A stretch of DNA of 64,000 bases from Candidatus Methylomirabilota bacterium (GTDB lineage: Bacteria; Methylomirabilota; Methylomirabilia; Rokubacteriales; CSP1-6), in the NCBI GenBank assembly GCA_036002485.1, contig DASYTI010000162.1:1-64000 (forward strand), given 5' to 3'. The first letter of the stretch is position 1. Each line of letters begins with the position of its first letter. Both the position numbers and the translations under genes were made by a program. Of this stretch, positions 33,277 through 41,656 are shown in pieces. The notes under the pieces were generated by a model. The model searched no databases and had not been told where the DNA came from. It saw nothing but the letters and a program-made list of their open reading frames with translations.

Positions 33277-33318
33277 ATGGCGAAAAAGAAGAAGGCCTCG
33301 AAGAAAAAGAAGAAGTAA
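33277..33318 (+). CDS. Polylysine microprotein, 13 residues
   Basis: A complete mini-gene: ATG, 13 residues (MAKKKKASKKKKK) and TAA. A long Shine-Dalgarno (GGGAGGAGGT) precedes it by 6 bases, among the strongest in the window. It has its own promoter-like boxes upstream and a strong hairpin starting 18 bp after the stop. Ten of 13 residues are Lys. I know no family; it could bind RNA, DNA or acidic lipids, or be a regulatory leader that senses lysine supply. It is too short to rule out coincidence from sequence alone, but start, stop, signals and composition agree. Confidence 0.55.
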   Translation: MAKKKKASKKKKK

Positions 33319-33336
33319 GTCGCCGATACCGGCGCT

Positions 33337-33367
33337 CGGCCCTGTCGGCCCCATCCCGGCAGGGCCG
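33337..33367 (+). terminator. Strong hairpin after the microgene
   Basis: A 12-bp stem (CGGCCCTGTCGG with CCGGCAGGGCCG, one G-T wobble) and a 7-nt loop. No U-tract follows, so it may be a terminator of the GC-rich type or an RNA structural element. Confidence 0.5.
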
Positions 33368-33456
33368 ATCCATGTCCGCCTCTGATGGCTGGTACGGTCG
33401 GCGCCCGCGTGGTGATAGGCGCCGTGGTCGTGGCGGCCCGGCGCTAGAATCGTCCG

Positions 33457-35004
33457 ATGGCCGAAGTCGACAGATTCTGGAGGCGGGTGCCGTGGATCCT
33501 GATCGTCGGCAACCTTGTCGGCGCCCTCCTGACCTTCGTCTATTTCAGGGTGATCGACCCGCCCTCGTCAGCGCAGCGCGTGGGGCCCTGGGAGCTGGGC
33601 TTCTTCGCGGCCGGGATGACCCTCCTCCTGGGACTCGGTTCCCTGTGGGTGCGGTCCTGGATCGATCCGCTCGTCAAGGCCCAGTCCGGCCAAAAGGAGC
33701 TGCCCGAGGCCGAAGCCAGGCTCGTGAGGCGGCGGGCTCTTCTCCTTCCCCCCATGCTCGCCCTGGTGACCCTGACGGGCTGGATGGCGGCTGGGGTCAT
33801 CTGGGGCGTCCTGTGGCCCGTGCTCGCGGGCTTCTTTGTCCCTGAGCGGGCCTGGCGTACGGTCTTCGGGATCACCGTGGTGGCGGGCAGCGTGTCCACG
33901 GCCTTCATCTACCTGGTCGCGGAGCACCAGTGGCGCCACGCCATGCCGCACTTCTTTCCTCGCGGCGATGTGAGCAGCGTTCCGCGCGTGATGAGGCTCA
34001 CCGTCCGGACGCGCCTCCTCGCCATCTTCCTGCTGATCAGCGTCATCCCGCTGGCCGTCCTCGGCATGGTCGCCCACACTCGCGCCCTCTCCCTCGCGGG
34101 CGCCGACGCGGCCGCCGCCTCCCACCTCGCGGGGGAGCTGGGGGTGATCATCGCCTTCATCGTGGGAGTGGGAATCGCTGCCGCCATCGGGCTCGCGATC
34201 TTCACGGCGCGCAGCGTGGCCGATCCCCTGCGGCGCCTCGAGCGCGAGATGGCCGCGGTGGGCCGCGGCGAGCTCGACGGCCGCGTCCCCGTGGTGGGCA
34301 ATGACGAGATCGGCGCCGTGGGCGAGGGCTTCAACCGGATGCTGGAGGGGCTGCGGGAGCGCGAGGTCATCCGGGAGACCTTCGGCAAGTACGTCACCCG
34401 CGAGGTGCGCGACGAGATCCTGGCCGGGCGGGCCAGCTTCGACGGACAGCTCGAAGAGGTGACGGTGCTCTTCTCGGACCTGCGCGACTTCACCCCGTGG
34501 GTGGAGCGGACGGAGCCTCGGGAAGTGGTGCGCGAGCTCAACGAGTACTTCACCGAGATGGAGGCGGCCATCCGCGGAGAGCGCGGGCTCGTGCTGCAGT
34601 ACATCGGCGACGAGATCGAGGCGGTCTTCGGCGCCCCCCTGCGGGGGGCCGACCACGCGGACCGGGCGCTTCGGGCCGCCCGCGAGATGCGCCGGCGCCT
34701 GGCCGAGCTCAACGCCCGCCGCGCCCGGGCGGGCAAGCCCCCGCTCCGGAACGGCATCGGCATCCACACGGGCACCGTCCTCGCGGGCAATATCGGGAGC
34801 GCGGAGCGGTTGACCTATGCGCTGGTGGGGGACGCGGTCAATCTCGCCTCGCGCATCCAGGGGCTCAACAAGGAGCTGGGCACCGAGATCCTGCTCAGCG
34901 AGGCGACGCGGGGCCGACTCACCGACGGGGCGGGGCTCGCCACGCTGCCCGCCGTGAGGGTGAAGGGCAAATCGGAGGAGGTCAGCGTCTTCAGCGTCAC
35001 CTAG
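33457..35004 (+). CDS. Membrane class III adenylate/guanylate cyclase with HAMP domain
   Basis: A 515-residue protein. The N-terminal 250 residues carry several membrane helices; a HAMP domain (ARSVADPLRRLEREMAAVGRGELDG) links to a class III cyclase domain (about 325-515). The metal-binding Asp are in VLFSDLRDFTPW and YIGDEIEAVFGAP, and the transition-state Asn/Arg in LVGDAVNLASRIQGLNKE. It would make cAMP (or cGMP) at the membrane in response to an unknown signal. With the Crp-like regulator 17 kb away, a cAMP circuit is conceivable but not shown. It converges with nrdR. Confidence 0.92.
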   Translation: MAEVDRFWRRVPWILIVGNLVGALLTFVYFRVIDPPSSAQRVGPWELGFFAAGMTLLLGLGSLWVRSWIDPLVKAQSGQKELPEAEARLVRRRALLLPPMLALVTLTGWMAAGVIWGVLWPVLAGFFVPERAWRTVFGITVVAGSVSTAFIYLVAEHQWRHAMPHFFPRGDVSSVPRVMRLTVRTRLLAIFLLISVIPLAVLGMVAHTRALSLAGADAAAASHLAGELGVIIAFIVGVGIAAAIGLAIFTARSVADPLRRLEREMAAVGRGELDGRVPVVGNDEIGAVGEGFNRMLEGLREREVIRETFGKYVTREVRDEILAGRASFDGQLEEVTVLFSDLRDFTPWVERTEPREVVRELNEYFTEMEAAIRGERGLVLQYIGDEIEAVFGAPLRGADHADRALRAAREMRRRLAELNARRARAGKPPLRNGIGIHTGTVLAGNIGSAERLTYALVGDAVNLASRIQGLNKELGTEILLSEATRGRLTDGAGLATLPAVRVKGKSEEVSVFSVT

Positions 35005-35029
35005 CCGCGGGGCGGGTTCAGAGGACCCG

Positions 35030-35530
35030 CTACTTCTTGGGCGCCGGCTTGACCGGCTTGGCCACCTTCGCCTTGTCGCCTTCCTTGATGAGCCCTTTGA
35101 CCTCGTCCATGAACTGGGAGATGTCCTTGAACTGCCGGTAGACCGAGGCGAAGCGGACATAGGCGACCTGGTCGAGCTTCTGCAGGTGCTCCATCACGAT
35201 CTCACCCATCTCGAGGCTGGTGATCTCCTTCTCCGCCCGCTCGTGCAGGCGTGCCTCGATGTCGGCGACCACGTCGTCCACGGCCTGGACGCCCACCGAG
35301 CGCTTCTCGCAGGACTTGAGGATGGAGCCGCGGAGCTTCTGGCGGTCGAAGGGCTCGCGCCGGCCGTCCCGCTTGACCACGTGGGGCAGCACGTCCTCGA
35401 TGTACTCGTAGGTCGTGTAGCGGCGGTGGCACTTGAGACATTCGCGGCGGCGGCGGATGAACTCGCCCTCGCGCCCCACCCGCGAGTCGACCACGCGGTC
35501 CTCGGTGTGTCCGCAGAAGGGGCATTTCAT
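35030..35530 (-). CDS. nrdR: Transcriptional repressor NrdR
   Basis: A 166-residue repressor. The N-terminal zinc ribbon reads MKCPFCGHTEDRVVDSR ... CLKCHRRYTTYE, and the ATP-cone follows (KRDGRREPFDRQKLRGSILKSCEKR). NrdR senses dATP/ATP and represses ribonucleotide reductase genes through NrdR boxes. The tail FMDEVKGLIKEGDKAKVAKPVKPAPKK is a Lys/Pro extension. It is the last gene of the rpiB-glyA-nrdR run, 28 bp after glyA. Confidence 0.96.
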   Translation of the reverse strand: MKCPFCGHTEDRVVDSRVGREGEFIRRRRECLKCHRRYTTYEYIEDVLPHVVKRDGRREPFDRQKLRGSILKSCEKRSVGVQAVDDVVADIEARLHERAEKEITSLEMGEIVMEHLQKLDQVAYVRFASVYRQFKDISQFMDEVKGLIKEGDKAKVAKPVKPAPKK

Positions 35531-35558
35531 GGGGCGGCCTCGCGGACCACCGTCGCCC

Positions 35559-36806
35559 TCACCGCAGACGCTCCGCGTAGAGCGGGAACCGAGAGGTCAG
35601 TTCCTCGACCTCGCCCCGGACCTTCGCCTCCGCCGAGGCACTGCCGAGACTGCCGAGCACGCCGTCGATGAGGGCGGCGATCTGGACCATCTCGGGCTCC
35701 CCCATGCCGCGTGTGGTCACCGCCGGCGTGCCGAGGCGCACCCCACTCGTGACCATGGGCCCCTTGGTATCGAAGGGGATGCCGTTCTTGTTTACGGTGA
35801 TCCAGGCGCGGTCGAGGGCCTCCTGCGCGTCCTTGCCCGTGATGCCCTTCGGCGTCAGGTCCACGAGGAGAAGGTGCGTGTCCGTGCCGCCGGAGACGAG
35901 GCGATAGCCTCGCGCGAGCATGGCCTCGGCCAGGGCCTTGGCGTTCTTGATGATCTGGGCCTGGTAGGCCCGCCACGCAGGGGTCTGCGCCTCGCGGAAG
36001 GCCACGGCCTTGGCGGCGATCACGTGCATGAGCGGACCGCCCTGGATGCCGGGCAGCACGGTGCGGTCCAGGTCCTTGGCATAGGCGCTTCGGCACATGA
36101 CCATGCCGCCCCGCGGCCCGCGGAGGGTCTTGTGCGTGGTGGTGGTGACGAAGTCGGCATAGGGCACGGGTGAGGGATGGAGGCCAGCGGCCACCAGGCC
36201 CGCCGGATGGGCGATATCGGCCATGAGGGCGGCCCCCACCTCATCGGCGATATCGCGAAAGGGCTTGAAGTCGATGGCGCGCGGGAAGGCCGAGCCGCCC
36301 GCGATGATGAGCTTCGGGCGGTGCTCCTTGGCCAGGTCGCGCACCTGGTCGAGGTCTATCCGCTCGGTGTCCTTGGTCACCCCGTAGGGCACGATGGTGT
36401 AGAAGCGACCCGAGAAGTTCATGGGGCTGCCCGCCGTGAGATGGCCGCCGTGGGCGAGATTGGGTCCGAGGACGATGTCCCCGGGCTTGAGCAGCGTGAA
36501 GTACACCGCCATGTTCGCCTGCGAGCCCGAGTGGGGCTGGACATTGACGTGTTCGGCGCCGAAGAGCTGCCGGGCGCGGGAGATGGCGAGGTTCTCGGCG
36601 ATGTCCACGATCTCGCAGCCGCCGTAGTAGCGCTTGCCCGGATAGCCCTCGGCGTACTTGTTGGTCATCACGGAGCCCGTCGCCTCCAGCACGGCCTCGG
36701 AGACGAAGTTCTCGGACGCGATGAGCTCGAGGTTGCGTGACTGGCGGACGGTCTCGTCGCGAATGGCCCTCGCGATCTCGGGATCGACCTGCTCGAGGCT
36801 GCTCAT
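35559..36806 (-). CDS. glyA: Serine hydroxymethyltransferase
   Basis: A 415-residue PLP enzyme that converts serine and tetrahydrofolate to glycine and 5,10-methylene-THF, feeding one-carbon units to purine synthesis. [41 protein letters not shown] and the PLP-Lys motif [15 protein letters not shown] are unmistakable. The start ATG 36806 overlaps the rpiB stop (ATGA), so translation is probably coupled. The longer upstream frame is spurious. Confidence 0.97.
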   Translation of the reverse strand: MSSLEQVDPEIARAIRDETVRQSRNLELIASENFVSEAVLEATGSVMTNKYAEGYPGKRYYGGCEIVDIAENLAISRARQLFGAEHVNVQPHSGSQANMAVYFTLLKPGDIVLGPNLAHGGHLTAGSPMNFSGRFYTIVPYGVTKDTERIDLDQVRDLAKEHRPKLIIAGGSAFPRAIDFKPFRDIADEVGAALMADIAHPAGLVAAGLHPSPVPYADFVTTTTHKTLRGPRGGMVMCRSAYAKDLDRTVLPGIQGGPLMHVIAAKAVAFREAQTPAWRAYQAQIIKNAKALAEAMLARGYRLVSGGTDTHLLLVDLTPKGITGKDAQEALDRAWITVNKNGIPFDTKGPMVTSGVRLGTPAVTTRGMGEPEMVQIAALIDGVLGSLGSASAEAKVRGEVEELTSRFPLYAERLR

Positions 36807-37282
36807 GCCCCGGCCCGCGCGCGCGCGACCACGCGCTCCATCTCCGCGATCTTGTCCACTCGGCGGGCGTGACGGCCGCCGGCAAAGGACGTCTCGAGCC
36901 AGGCGCGCAGGATTTCGAATCCGGTCTCGCGCCCGGTCAGACGTCCCGCCAGGGCCAGGACATTGGCGTCGTTGTGCTCGCGGCTCATGCGCGCGGTGAA
37001 GACGTCGCTGCAGAGGGCCGCCCGGATCCCCGGCACCTTGTTGGCGGCGATGGTCATGCCGATGCCGGTGCCGCAGACGAGGAGTCCGCGATCGACCTTG
37101 CCCACGGACACGGCCTCGGCGACCTGGGCGGCATAGTCGGGATAGTCGACGGAATCGGGGCCGTGGGTGCCGAAGTCCAGGACCTGGTAGCCGGCATCCA
37201 TGAGCCAGGCCTTGAGGGCTTCCTTGAGCTCCCACCCGGCGTGATCAGCCCCGAGAGCAACCCCGAGCATCGCGCCTGACAT
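36803..37282 (-). CDS. rpiB: Ribose 5-phosphate isomerase B
   Basis: A 159-residue RpiB/LacAB isomerase interconverting ribose 5-phosphate and ribulose 5-phosphate. [34 protein letters not shown], the catalytic Cys in [16 protein letters not shown] and [14 protein letters not shown] identify it. The ATG 37282 has GGAG 4 bases upstream; ATG 37270 is an alternative. It is the first gene of the run with glyA and nrdR. Immediately upstream is the TIR element. Confidence 0.94.
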   Translation of the reverse strand: MSGAMLGVALGADHAGWELKEALKAWLMDAGYQVLDFGTHGPDSVDYPDYAAQVAEAVSVGKVDRGLLVCGTGIGMTIAANKVPGIRAALCSDVFTARMSREHNDANVLALAGRLTGRETGFEILRAWLETSFAGGRHARRVDKIAEMERVVARARAGA

Positions 37283-37340
37283 TACGCTCCCTCGGGCCTG
37301 AGTGTCAATACGCCCCAACCTGTGGGGCCCGGGAGCCTTC

Positions 37341-37582
37341 GCAGACGGCTCAAAAAGGTCCAGATGCGAGGCGGCGTCCCGCTGTTCGAGTAGAGCGGCG
37401 GCTAAGGGCCGTCGCGAGACGAGGGCTGAGTTGATCCGCAGGTGAGGCGTAGTCTCTCTACGTTGAACCTGCGGTCGAGGACGCCGTCTTATGGTTGCGT
37501 AGATGTGGATGACGGCGGTGAGCGGTAGGGTCTCTTCGCGCAAGCGCTCATCGCCGCAGATGGGCCTTTTTCAGCCGTCTGC
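37341..37582. repeat. Terminal-inverted-repeat element, copy B (MITE-like)
   Basis: A 242-bp relative of the element at 8028-8206. Its ends are GCAGACGGCTCAAAAAGGTC and, read inward from the other side, GCAGACGGCTGAAAAAGGCC. The central 37-nt hairpin (37437-37473) has the stem CGCAGGT/ACCTGCG in place of the CGCACGC/GCGTGCG of copy A. One end encodes the last 30 residues of the adjacent GNAT gene. Confidence 0.8.
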
Positions 37583-38076
37583 TCGAGCAAGCGCTCCATG
37601 ATCAGCACGTCCACCCACCGCCCGTCGAGGAGACCCTGCTCGCGGTAGGTGCCCACGGCCGCGAAGCCCATGCGCCCGTAGAGCGCCACGCCTGCCTTGT
37701 TGGTCGGAAAGCATGCCAGGACGAGCTTGTGGAAGCCCAGCCCCTGGCCGAGCTCGATCAAGCGCGCGAGCAAGACGCGACCGGCCCCCTGGCCGCGCCA
37801 GCTCCGTTCGACGTAGACGGAGATGTCGGCCACATGGTCATAGGCCCGGCGCGGGTTGAAGGCGTTGAGGCTGCTCCAGCCGATGATCTGCCCTCGCGCC
37901 TCGGCCACGAGGACGGGATAGCGTGTCCCGCGCGAGGACAGCCAGCGACGTCGCTCATCGGCATCACGCAGCTCTGTCTCCAGGGTGGCCACGCGATCAT
38001 CGATACCCTGATTGTAGATGGTGCAGATGGCCGGGGCATCGTCCATGGCGGCAAAGCGAACGGTGATGGCGTCCAT
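37489..38076 (-). CDS. GNAT acetyltransferase (phosphinothricin-type), C-terminus from a repeat
   Basis: A 195-residue protein. The first 165 residues form a GNAT domain of the phosphinothricin/methionine sulfoximine acetyltransferase type: YNQGIDDRVATLETELRD, VYVERSWRGQGAGRVLLARL (acetyl-CoA loop) and YGRMGFAAVGTYREQGLLDGRWVDVLIMERLL. From about residue 166 on, the coding sequence is the end of the TIR element, giving a repeat-derived tail. ATG 38076 has GGGAGGTGG upstream. It is divergent from the LysR gene. Substrate unknown; enzyme family clear. Confidence 0.85.
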   Translation of the reverse strand: MDAITVRFAAMDDAPAICTIYNQGIDDRVATLETELRDADERRRWLSSRGTRYPVLVAEARGQIIGWSSLNAFNPRRAYDHVADISVYVERSWRGQGAGRVLLARLIELGQGLGFHKLVLACFPTNKAGVALYGRMGFAAVGTYREQGLLDGRWVDVLIMERLLEQTAEKGPSAAMSACAKRPYRSPPSSTSTQP

Positions 38077-38120
38077 GCGATCCACCTCCCGCCTGCATGA
38101 TCTCCCCAATCCGTAGATCA

Positions 38121-38140
38121 ATAAAATATATTGTTTTTAT
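38121..38140. promoter_or_regulatory. AT-rich palindrome between GNAT and LysR genes
   Basis: ATAAAA-N8-TTTTAT in a strikingly AT-rich stretch of about 50 bp within GC-rich DNA. A divergent LysR gene starts 21 bp away and the GNAT gene 45 bp away. It fits a LysR operator or shared promoter. Confidence 0.45.
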
Positions 38141-38160
38141 AGAAATAATCAGAAATACTG

Positions 38161-39075
38161 ATGCTGATGGCTCTGAGCCCCGTCCATCTGCGCACCCTGC
38201 ACGAAATCGCCCGCCTCGGGAGCTTCTCCCGGGCCGCGGAGGTGCTCCACCTCAGCCAGCCCGCCGTCAGCCTGCACGTGCGCCAGCTCGAGGACGGCCT
38301 GGGCCTCCCCCTGCTCGAGCGCACGGGCAAGCGGGCCACCCCCACCCGCGCGGGGACGGTCCTCCTGGAGCATGGCGGCCGCGCCCTTGACGCGCTCGAG
38401 GCCGCGGCCGCCCGAGTGCACGCACTCCGCGGAGTGGTCGCGGGCCGAGTGCGGGTCGGCACCGGCGCCACCGCCAGCATCTACCTGCTCCCGCCTATCC
38501 TCCGGCGCCTGCGCGCGCGCTATCCGGAACTCGAGCTCGTCATCGTGACGGGCAATACGCCGGAGATCGCCAAGGCGGTGACCGAGAACGCCCTCGACCT
38601 GGCCGTGGTCACGCTTCCCGTCCGGTCACGACAGCTCGTGGTGACGCCCTTCTACACGGACCGGCTCGTGGCCATCGCGCCCCCCGAGGGCCGTCGGCGA
38701 CACCGACGCCGACGCGCTTTCACCCCCGGCCATCTGGCGCGCGAGCCGCTCATCCTCTACGAGCGCGGAGGGACGATACGGCAGGTCATCGAGGGCTGGT
38801 TCCGGCGGGGCCGGGTGAATCCCCGAGTGGCCATGGAGCTCGGCAACGGCGAGGCCATCAAGGAGCTGGTCAGCGCCGGGCTCGGACCCTCCATCACCTC
38901 GGCGATCTCGGTCAGGGCCGAGGCGCGCTCGGGCACCCTGCGGGTCATCCCGCTCGCGCCCCCCCTGGTCAGGCGGCTCGGCATCATCAGGCGGCGCGAC
39001 AAGCCGCTGAGCCCGCCGCTGCTGGCTCTCCTTCGCGCCCTCCAGAGGCGCTCCCCCCGGCGCTCTCCCCGCTAG
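38161..39075 (+). CDS. LysR-family transcriptional regulator
   Basis: A 304-residue LTTR. The helix-turn-helix spans about residues 7-62 (LHEIARLGSFSRAAEVLHLSQPAVSLHVRQLE), followed by a linker helix and a periplasmic-binding-type effector domain (VRVGTGATASIYLLPPILRRLRARYPELEL). It probably controls the divergent GNAT gene or itself through the AT-rich palindrome. The effector cannot be predicted. An in-frame ATG six bases later is an equal start. It converges with the MFS gene, overlapping at the stop codons. Confidence 0.92.
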   Translation: MLMALSPVHLRTLHEIARLGSFSRAAEVLHLSQPAVSLHVRQLEDGLGLPLLERTGKRATPTRAGTVLLEHGGRALDALEAAAARVHALRGVVAGRVRVGTGATASIYLLPPILRRLRARYPELELVIVTGNTPEIAKAVTENALDLAVVTLPVRSRQLVVTPFYTDRLVAIAPPEGRRRHRRRRAFTPGHLAREPLILYERGGTIRQVIEGWFRRGRVNPRVAMELGNGEAIKELVSAGLGPSITSAISVRAEARSGTLRVIPLAPPLVRRLGIIRRRDKPLSPPLLALLRALQRRSPRRSPR

Positions 39076-40292
39076 GCGCGCACCGGGCCGCCGGCTTTGA
39101 CCCGTGACAGCAGCACGAACCCGATCAGGAAGAAGCTGCCGATGGCGAGAATTCCCGCCCGCTGATTGCCCCCCGCGGCGTGCGAGATGCCGCCAAAGAC
39201 CAGCGGTCCCATGATGGCGGCGCTCTTGCCGCAGAGCGAGTAGAAGCCGAAGAGCTCGGCCTCCATGCCGTCTGGGCAGAGGCTGGCCAGGAAGGTCCGG
39301 CTGGCCGCCTGCACGGCGCCGAGTCCGGTGCCCGCCACGACCGCGAGCACCCAGAACTGCGCCTGCGTCTCGACGAAGTAGGAGGCCACCACGATGGCCG
39401 TCCACTGGCAGAGCGTGACCATCACCACTCGCTTCGGTCCCAGCTTGTCAGTGGGCCAGGCCCAGGCCAGGGCGCCCAGCAGGGCCGAGACCTGCACCAC
39501 GATGTAGAGGATGATGAGCCTGTCCATGGGGAACCCGAGGGTCTGGGCAGCGAAAATGGCGGAGAAGGCGATCACGGTGTTCACGCCGTCCTCGTAGATG
39601 AAGTAGGCGCCGAGGAATCGGCGCAGGTCGGGCATGCGGATGATCTTGCGCGCGGTGGACAGGACCTCGGCCCCTCCCTCCCGCGCGGCTTGCCACACGG
39701 AGACGCGACCGCGATGGGGCTCGGGAAGAAAGATGAATGCGGGGAGTGAGAACACGGCGAAGAGGGCGGCCGTGGTCAGGAAGGCGCCGCCGTAGTTCTG
39801 GGACTGGACGAAGGGGAAGGCCAGGAGCAACGCCGCGATGGAGCCCGCATAGCCGGTGGCGAAGCCCCAGCCCGAGACGCGGCCCTGATGGCTCGGCGGC
39901 GCCAGATCGGGCAGGTAGGCGTTGTAGTACACGAGGGCGCCCTCGTAGCCGACATTGCCCAGCACGCCCAGGAAGAAGCCCCACGTCACCATGCCCGGGC
40001 GCACCGTGGCCATGAGGGCCGTGGCCACGACGGCGAGGGCGGTGAACCCGATGAAGAGCGGACGGCGCACGCCCGCGCGATCGGCGAGCCCGCCCAGAAA
40101 GGGGGAAGTGACGGCGACCACGGCCATGGACACCGAGACCACGCGACCCCACCAGAGGTCCCCTGCCCCGGCCTCATTCCCCACCACGCCCAGCGCATAG
40201 TAGGCCGCATAGATGGTGGCGAAGATGACGGCAGCGAAGGACGAGTTGGCGAAGTCGTAGAGCGTCCACGCGACGATGCGCCAGGGCTTCAC
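39072..40292 (-). CDS. MFS transporter, UMF1 (Atg22-like) family
   Basis: A 406-residue transporter. The start WRIVAWTLYDFANSSFAAVIFATIYAAYYA is diagnostic of the UMF1 branch of the major facilitator superfamily, and FLGGLADRAGVRRPLF is motif A. About 12 helices are expected. Family members are suspected amino-acid or small-molecule exporters; the cargo here is unknown. Its start overlaps the stop of the acyltransferase by 4 bp, making it the last gene of the long leftward block. Confidence 0.9.
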   Translation of the reverse strand: MKPWRIVAWTLYDFANSSFAAVIFATIYAAYYALGVVGNEAGAGDLWWGRVVSVSMAVVAVTSPFLGGLADRAGVRRPLFIGFTALAVVATALMATVRPGMVTWGFFLGVLGNVGYEGALVYYNAYLPDLAPPSHQGRVSGWGFATGYAGSIAALLLAFPFVQSQNYGGAFLTTAALFAVFSLPAFIFLPEPHRGRVSVWQAAREGGAEVLSTARKIIRMPDLRRFLGAYFIYEDGVNTVIAFSAIFAAQTLGFPMDRLIILYIVVQVSALLGALAWAWPTDKLGPKRVVMVTLCQWTAIVVASYFVETQAQFWVLAVVAGTGLGAVQAASRTFLASLCPDGMEAELFGFYSLCGKSAAIMGPLVFGGISHAAGGNQRAGILAIGSFFLIGFVLLSRVKAGGPVRA

Positions 40293-41656
40293 GAGGCGCT
40301 CCCGTCCAGCACGGGCTCAGGCACCTGGCGCAGGAGCTCCTGGAACTCGGCCATGATGGCCCGGCGCCGCTCCAGCAAATGGCCGCGGAGGTTCCGGTCG
40401 ACGAGCACGGCCAGGAGCCCGCGGGTCTGGCGACGCATCCGCTCGAGCCGCTCGGTCCAGGAGAGAGCGAAGAACCCCGCGGGCAGCAGGGAGAGAAGAA
40501 AGATCGCGAGGAGCCCCCCGCCGCCGAGGCGCCAGACCGTCCAGGCCTCCACGGCCCAGGCGGAGGGATAGAGCACGAGGCCGGCCATGACTTTGTAGGT
40601 GGCGAGCACATCTTCCTCGGGGCGGAGGGCGCGGACGGCGATCGCCGTCAGCTTGTAGGGCAGGATATGGATGACCACGCCCCAGAGCGCCAGCGGCAGC
40701 CCCAGGACGAGCGCGCCGCCTTCGCGGAGGGCGTAGCGCAGGACGGGACCGGTCTTGTACCCGCGGGAGAGATCGCCGTCGGTCAGGCCCGCGAGCTCGA
40801 GATCTGTGACGTAGCGCTCGACCCTCGAGCGCAGGGCGGCCACGCGTACGGGCTCGGCGGCGGCCAGATAGTGGTAGGCTCTCGCGGCCCGCTGCCTCCA
40901 GGCTGCGCGATCCTCGGCCTCGCGCGCCGCCTCCGGCACCTCCTCTCGCCAGATCGATTCGGCGGCGTGGACGAGATCCAGGACATGTCGATCGCCCGCT
41001 TCGACGATGAGCCGCTGGAGGGCTTCTCCCAGACGCTCGGTGAGCTGCCTCACCGCCATGTCGGATTCCGCCGGGGGCACCGCTTGCAGATCTGCCGTCG
41101 GCACCGCCTCCCCGACCAGGACGAGGGCCGAGCCCTCCCGGAAGGTGCCGGGCTCGCGGAACATGAGCCCGACGGGCAGCAGGGTCGCGGCGGGACGAGA
41201 GCCGCGGGCACGGGCGGCTCCCAGGAGGAGCCGCGCGGTGCCGGTGCGGAGCGGCATCAGCGCGGGCTCCGGCTGGCTCACTCCCTCGGGGAAGATCAGG
41301 ATCGCCTCTCCCATGTCGAGCACGCGCTCCGCCGCGCTGAACATGGCCTGGTTGTCCACCGCGCCGCCCCGATCGTCCTGACGCCGATGAACGGGGATGG
41401 CTCCGGAGAGACGCACGAGCTGGCCGATGATCGGGTAGCGAAAGAGGGGCGCCTTGGCGACGGGTCGGAGGCGCCGGGGCAGGGCGGCCACGAGGAGGAT
41501 GCCGTCCATCAGACCCTGGTTGTGATTGGCGGCGACGACGAGCGGTCCGGTGAGCGGGACGCGCTCGAGGCCCGCGACCTCGACGCGCCGGTAGAAGACG
41601 GCGGCCAGAAAGCGCGAGAGAGCCCTGAAGAGGTGATAGCCGGCCGGCTCAGCCAA
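40289..41656 (-). CDS. PlsC-type 1-acyl-glycerol-phosphate acyltransferase with membrane C-terminus
   Basis: A 455-residue protein. Residues about 30-230 contain the PlsC domain: NHNQGLMD carries the catalytic HX4D, and FPEGVSQPEPALMPLRTGTARL the substrate-binding EGxS/T-like element. The C-terminal 200 residues add membrane segments (LVLGLPLALWGVVIHILPY, LLAIFLLSLLPAGFFALSW). It acylates lysophosphatidate or a related lipid at the membrane. A TTG at 41656 overlaps the upstream stop; an upstream in-frame extension belongs to the MBL gene and is rejected. Confidence 0.85.
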   Translation of the reverse strand: MAEPAGYHLFRALSRFLAAVFYRRVEVAGLERVPLTGPLVVAANHNQGLMDGILLVAALPRRLRPVAKAPLFRYPIIGQLVRLSGAIPVHRRQDDRGGAVDNQAMFSAAERVLDMGEAILIFPEGVSQPEPALMPLRTGTARLLLGAARARGSRPAATLLPVGLMFREPGTFREGSALVLVGEAVPTADLQAVPPAESDMAVRQLTERLGEALQRLIVEAGDRHVLDLVHAAESIWREEVPEAAREAEDRAAWRQRAARAYHYLAAAEPVRVAALRSRVERYVTDLELAGLTDGDLSRGYKTGPVLRYALREGGALVLGLPLALWGVVIHILPYKLTAIAVRALRPEEDVLATYKVMAGLVLYPSAWAVEAWTVWRLGGGGLLAIFLLSLLPAGFFALSWTERLERMRRQTRGLLAVLVDRNLRGHLLERRRAIMAEFQELLRQVPEPVLDGSAS

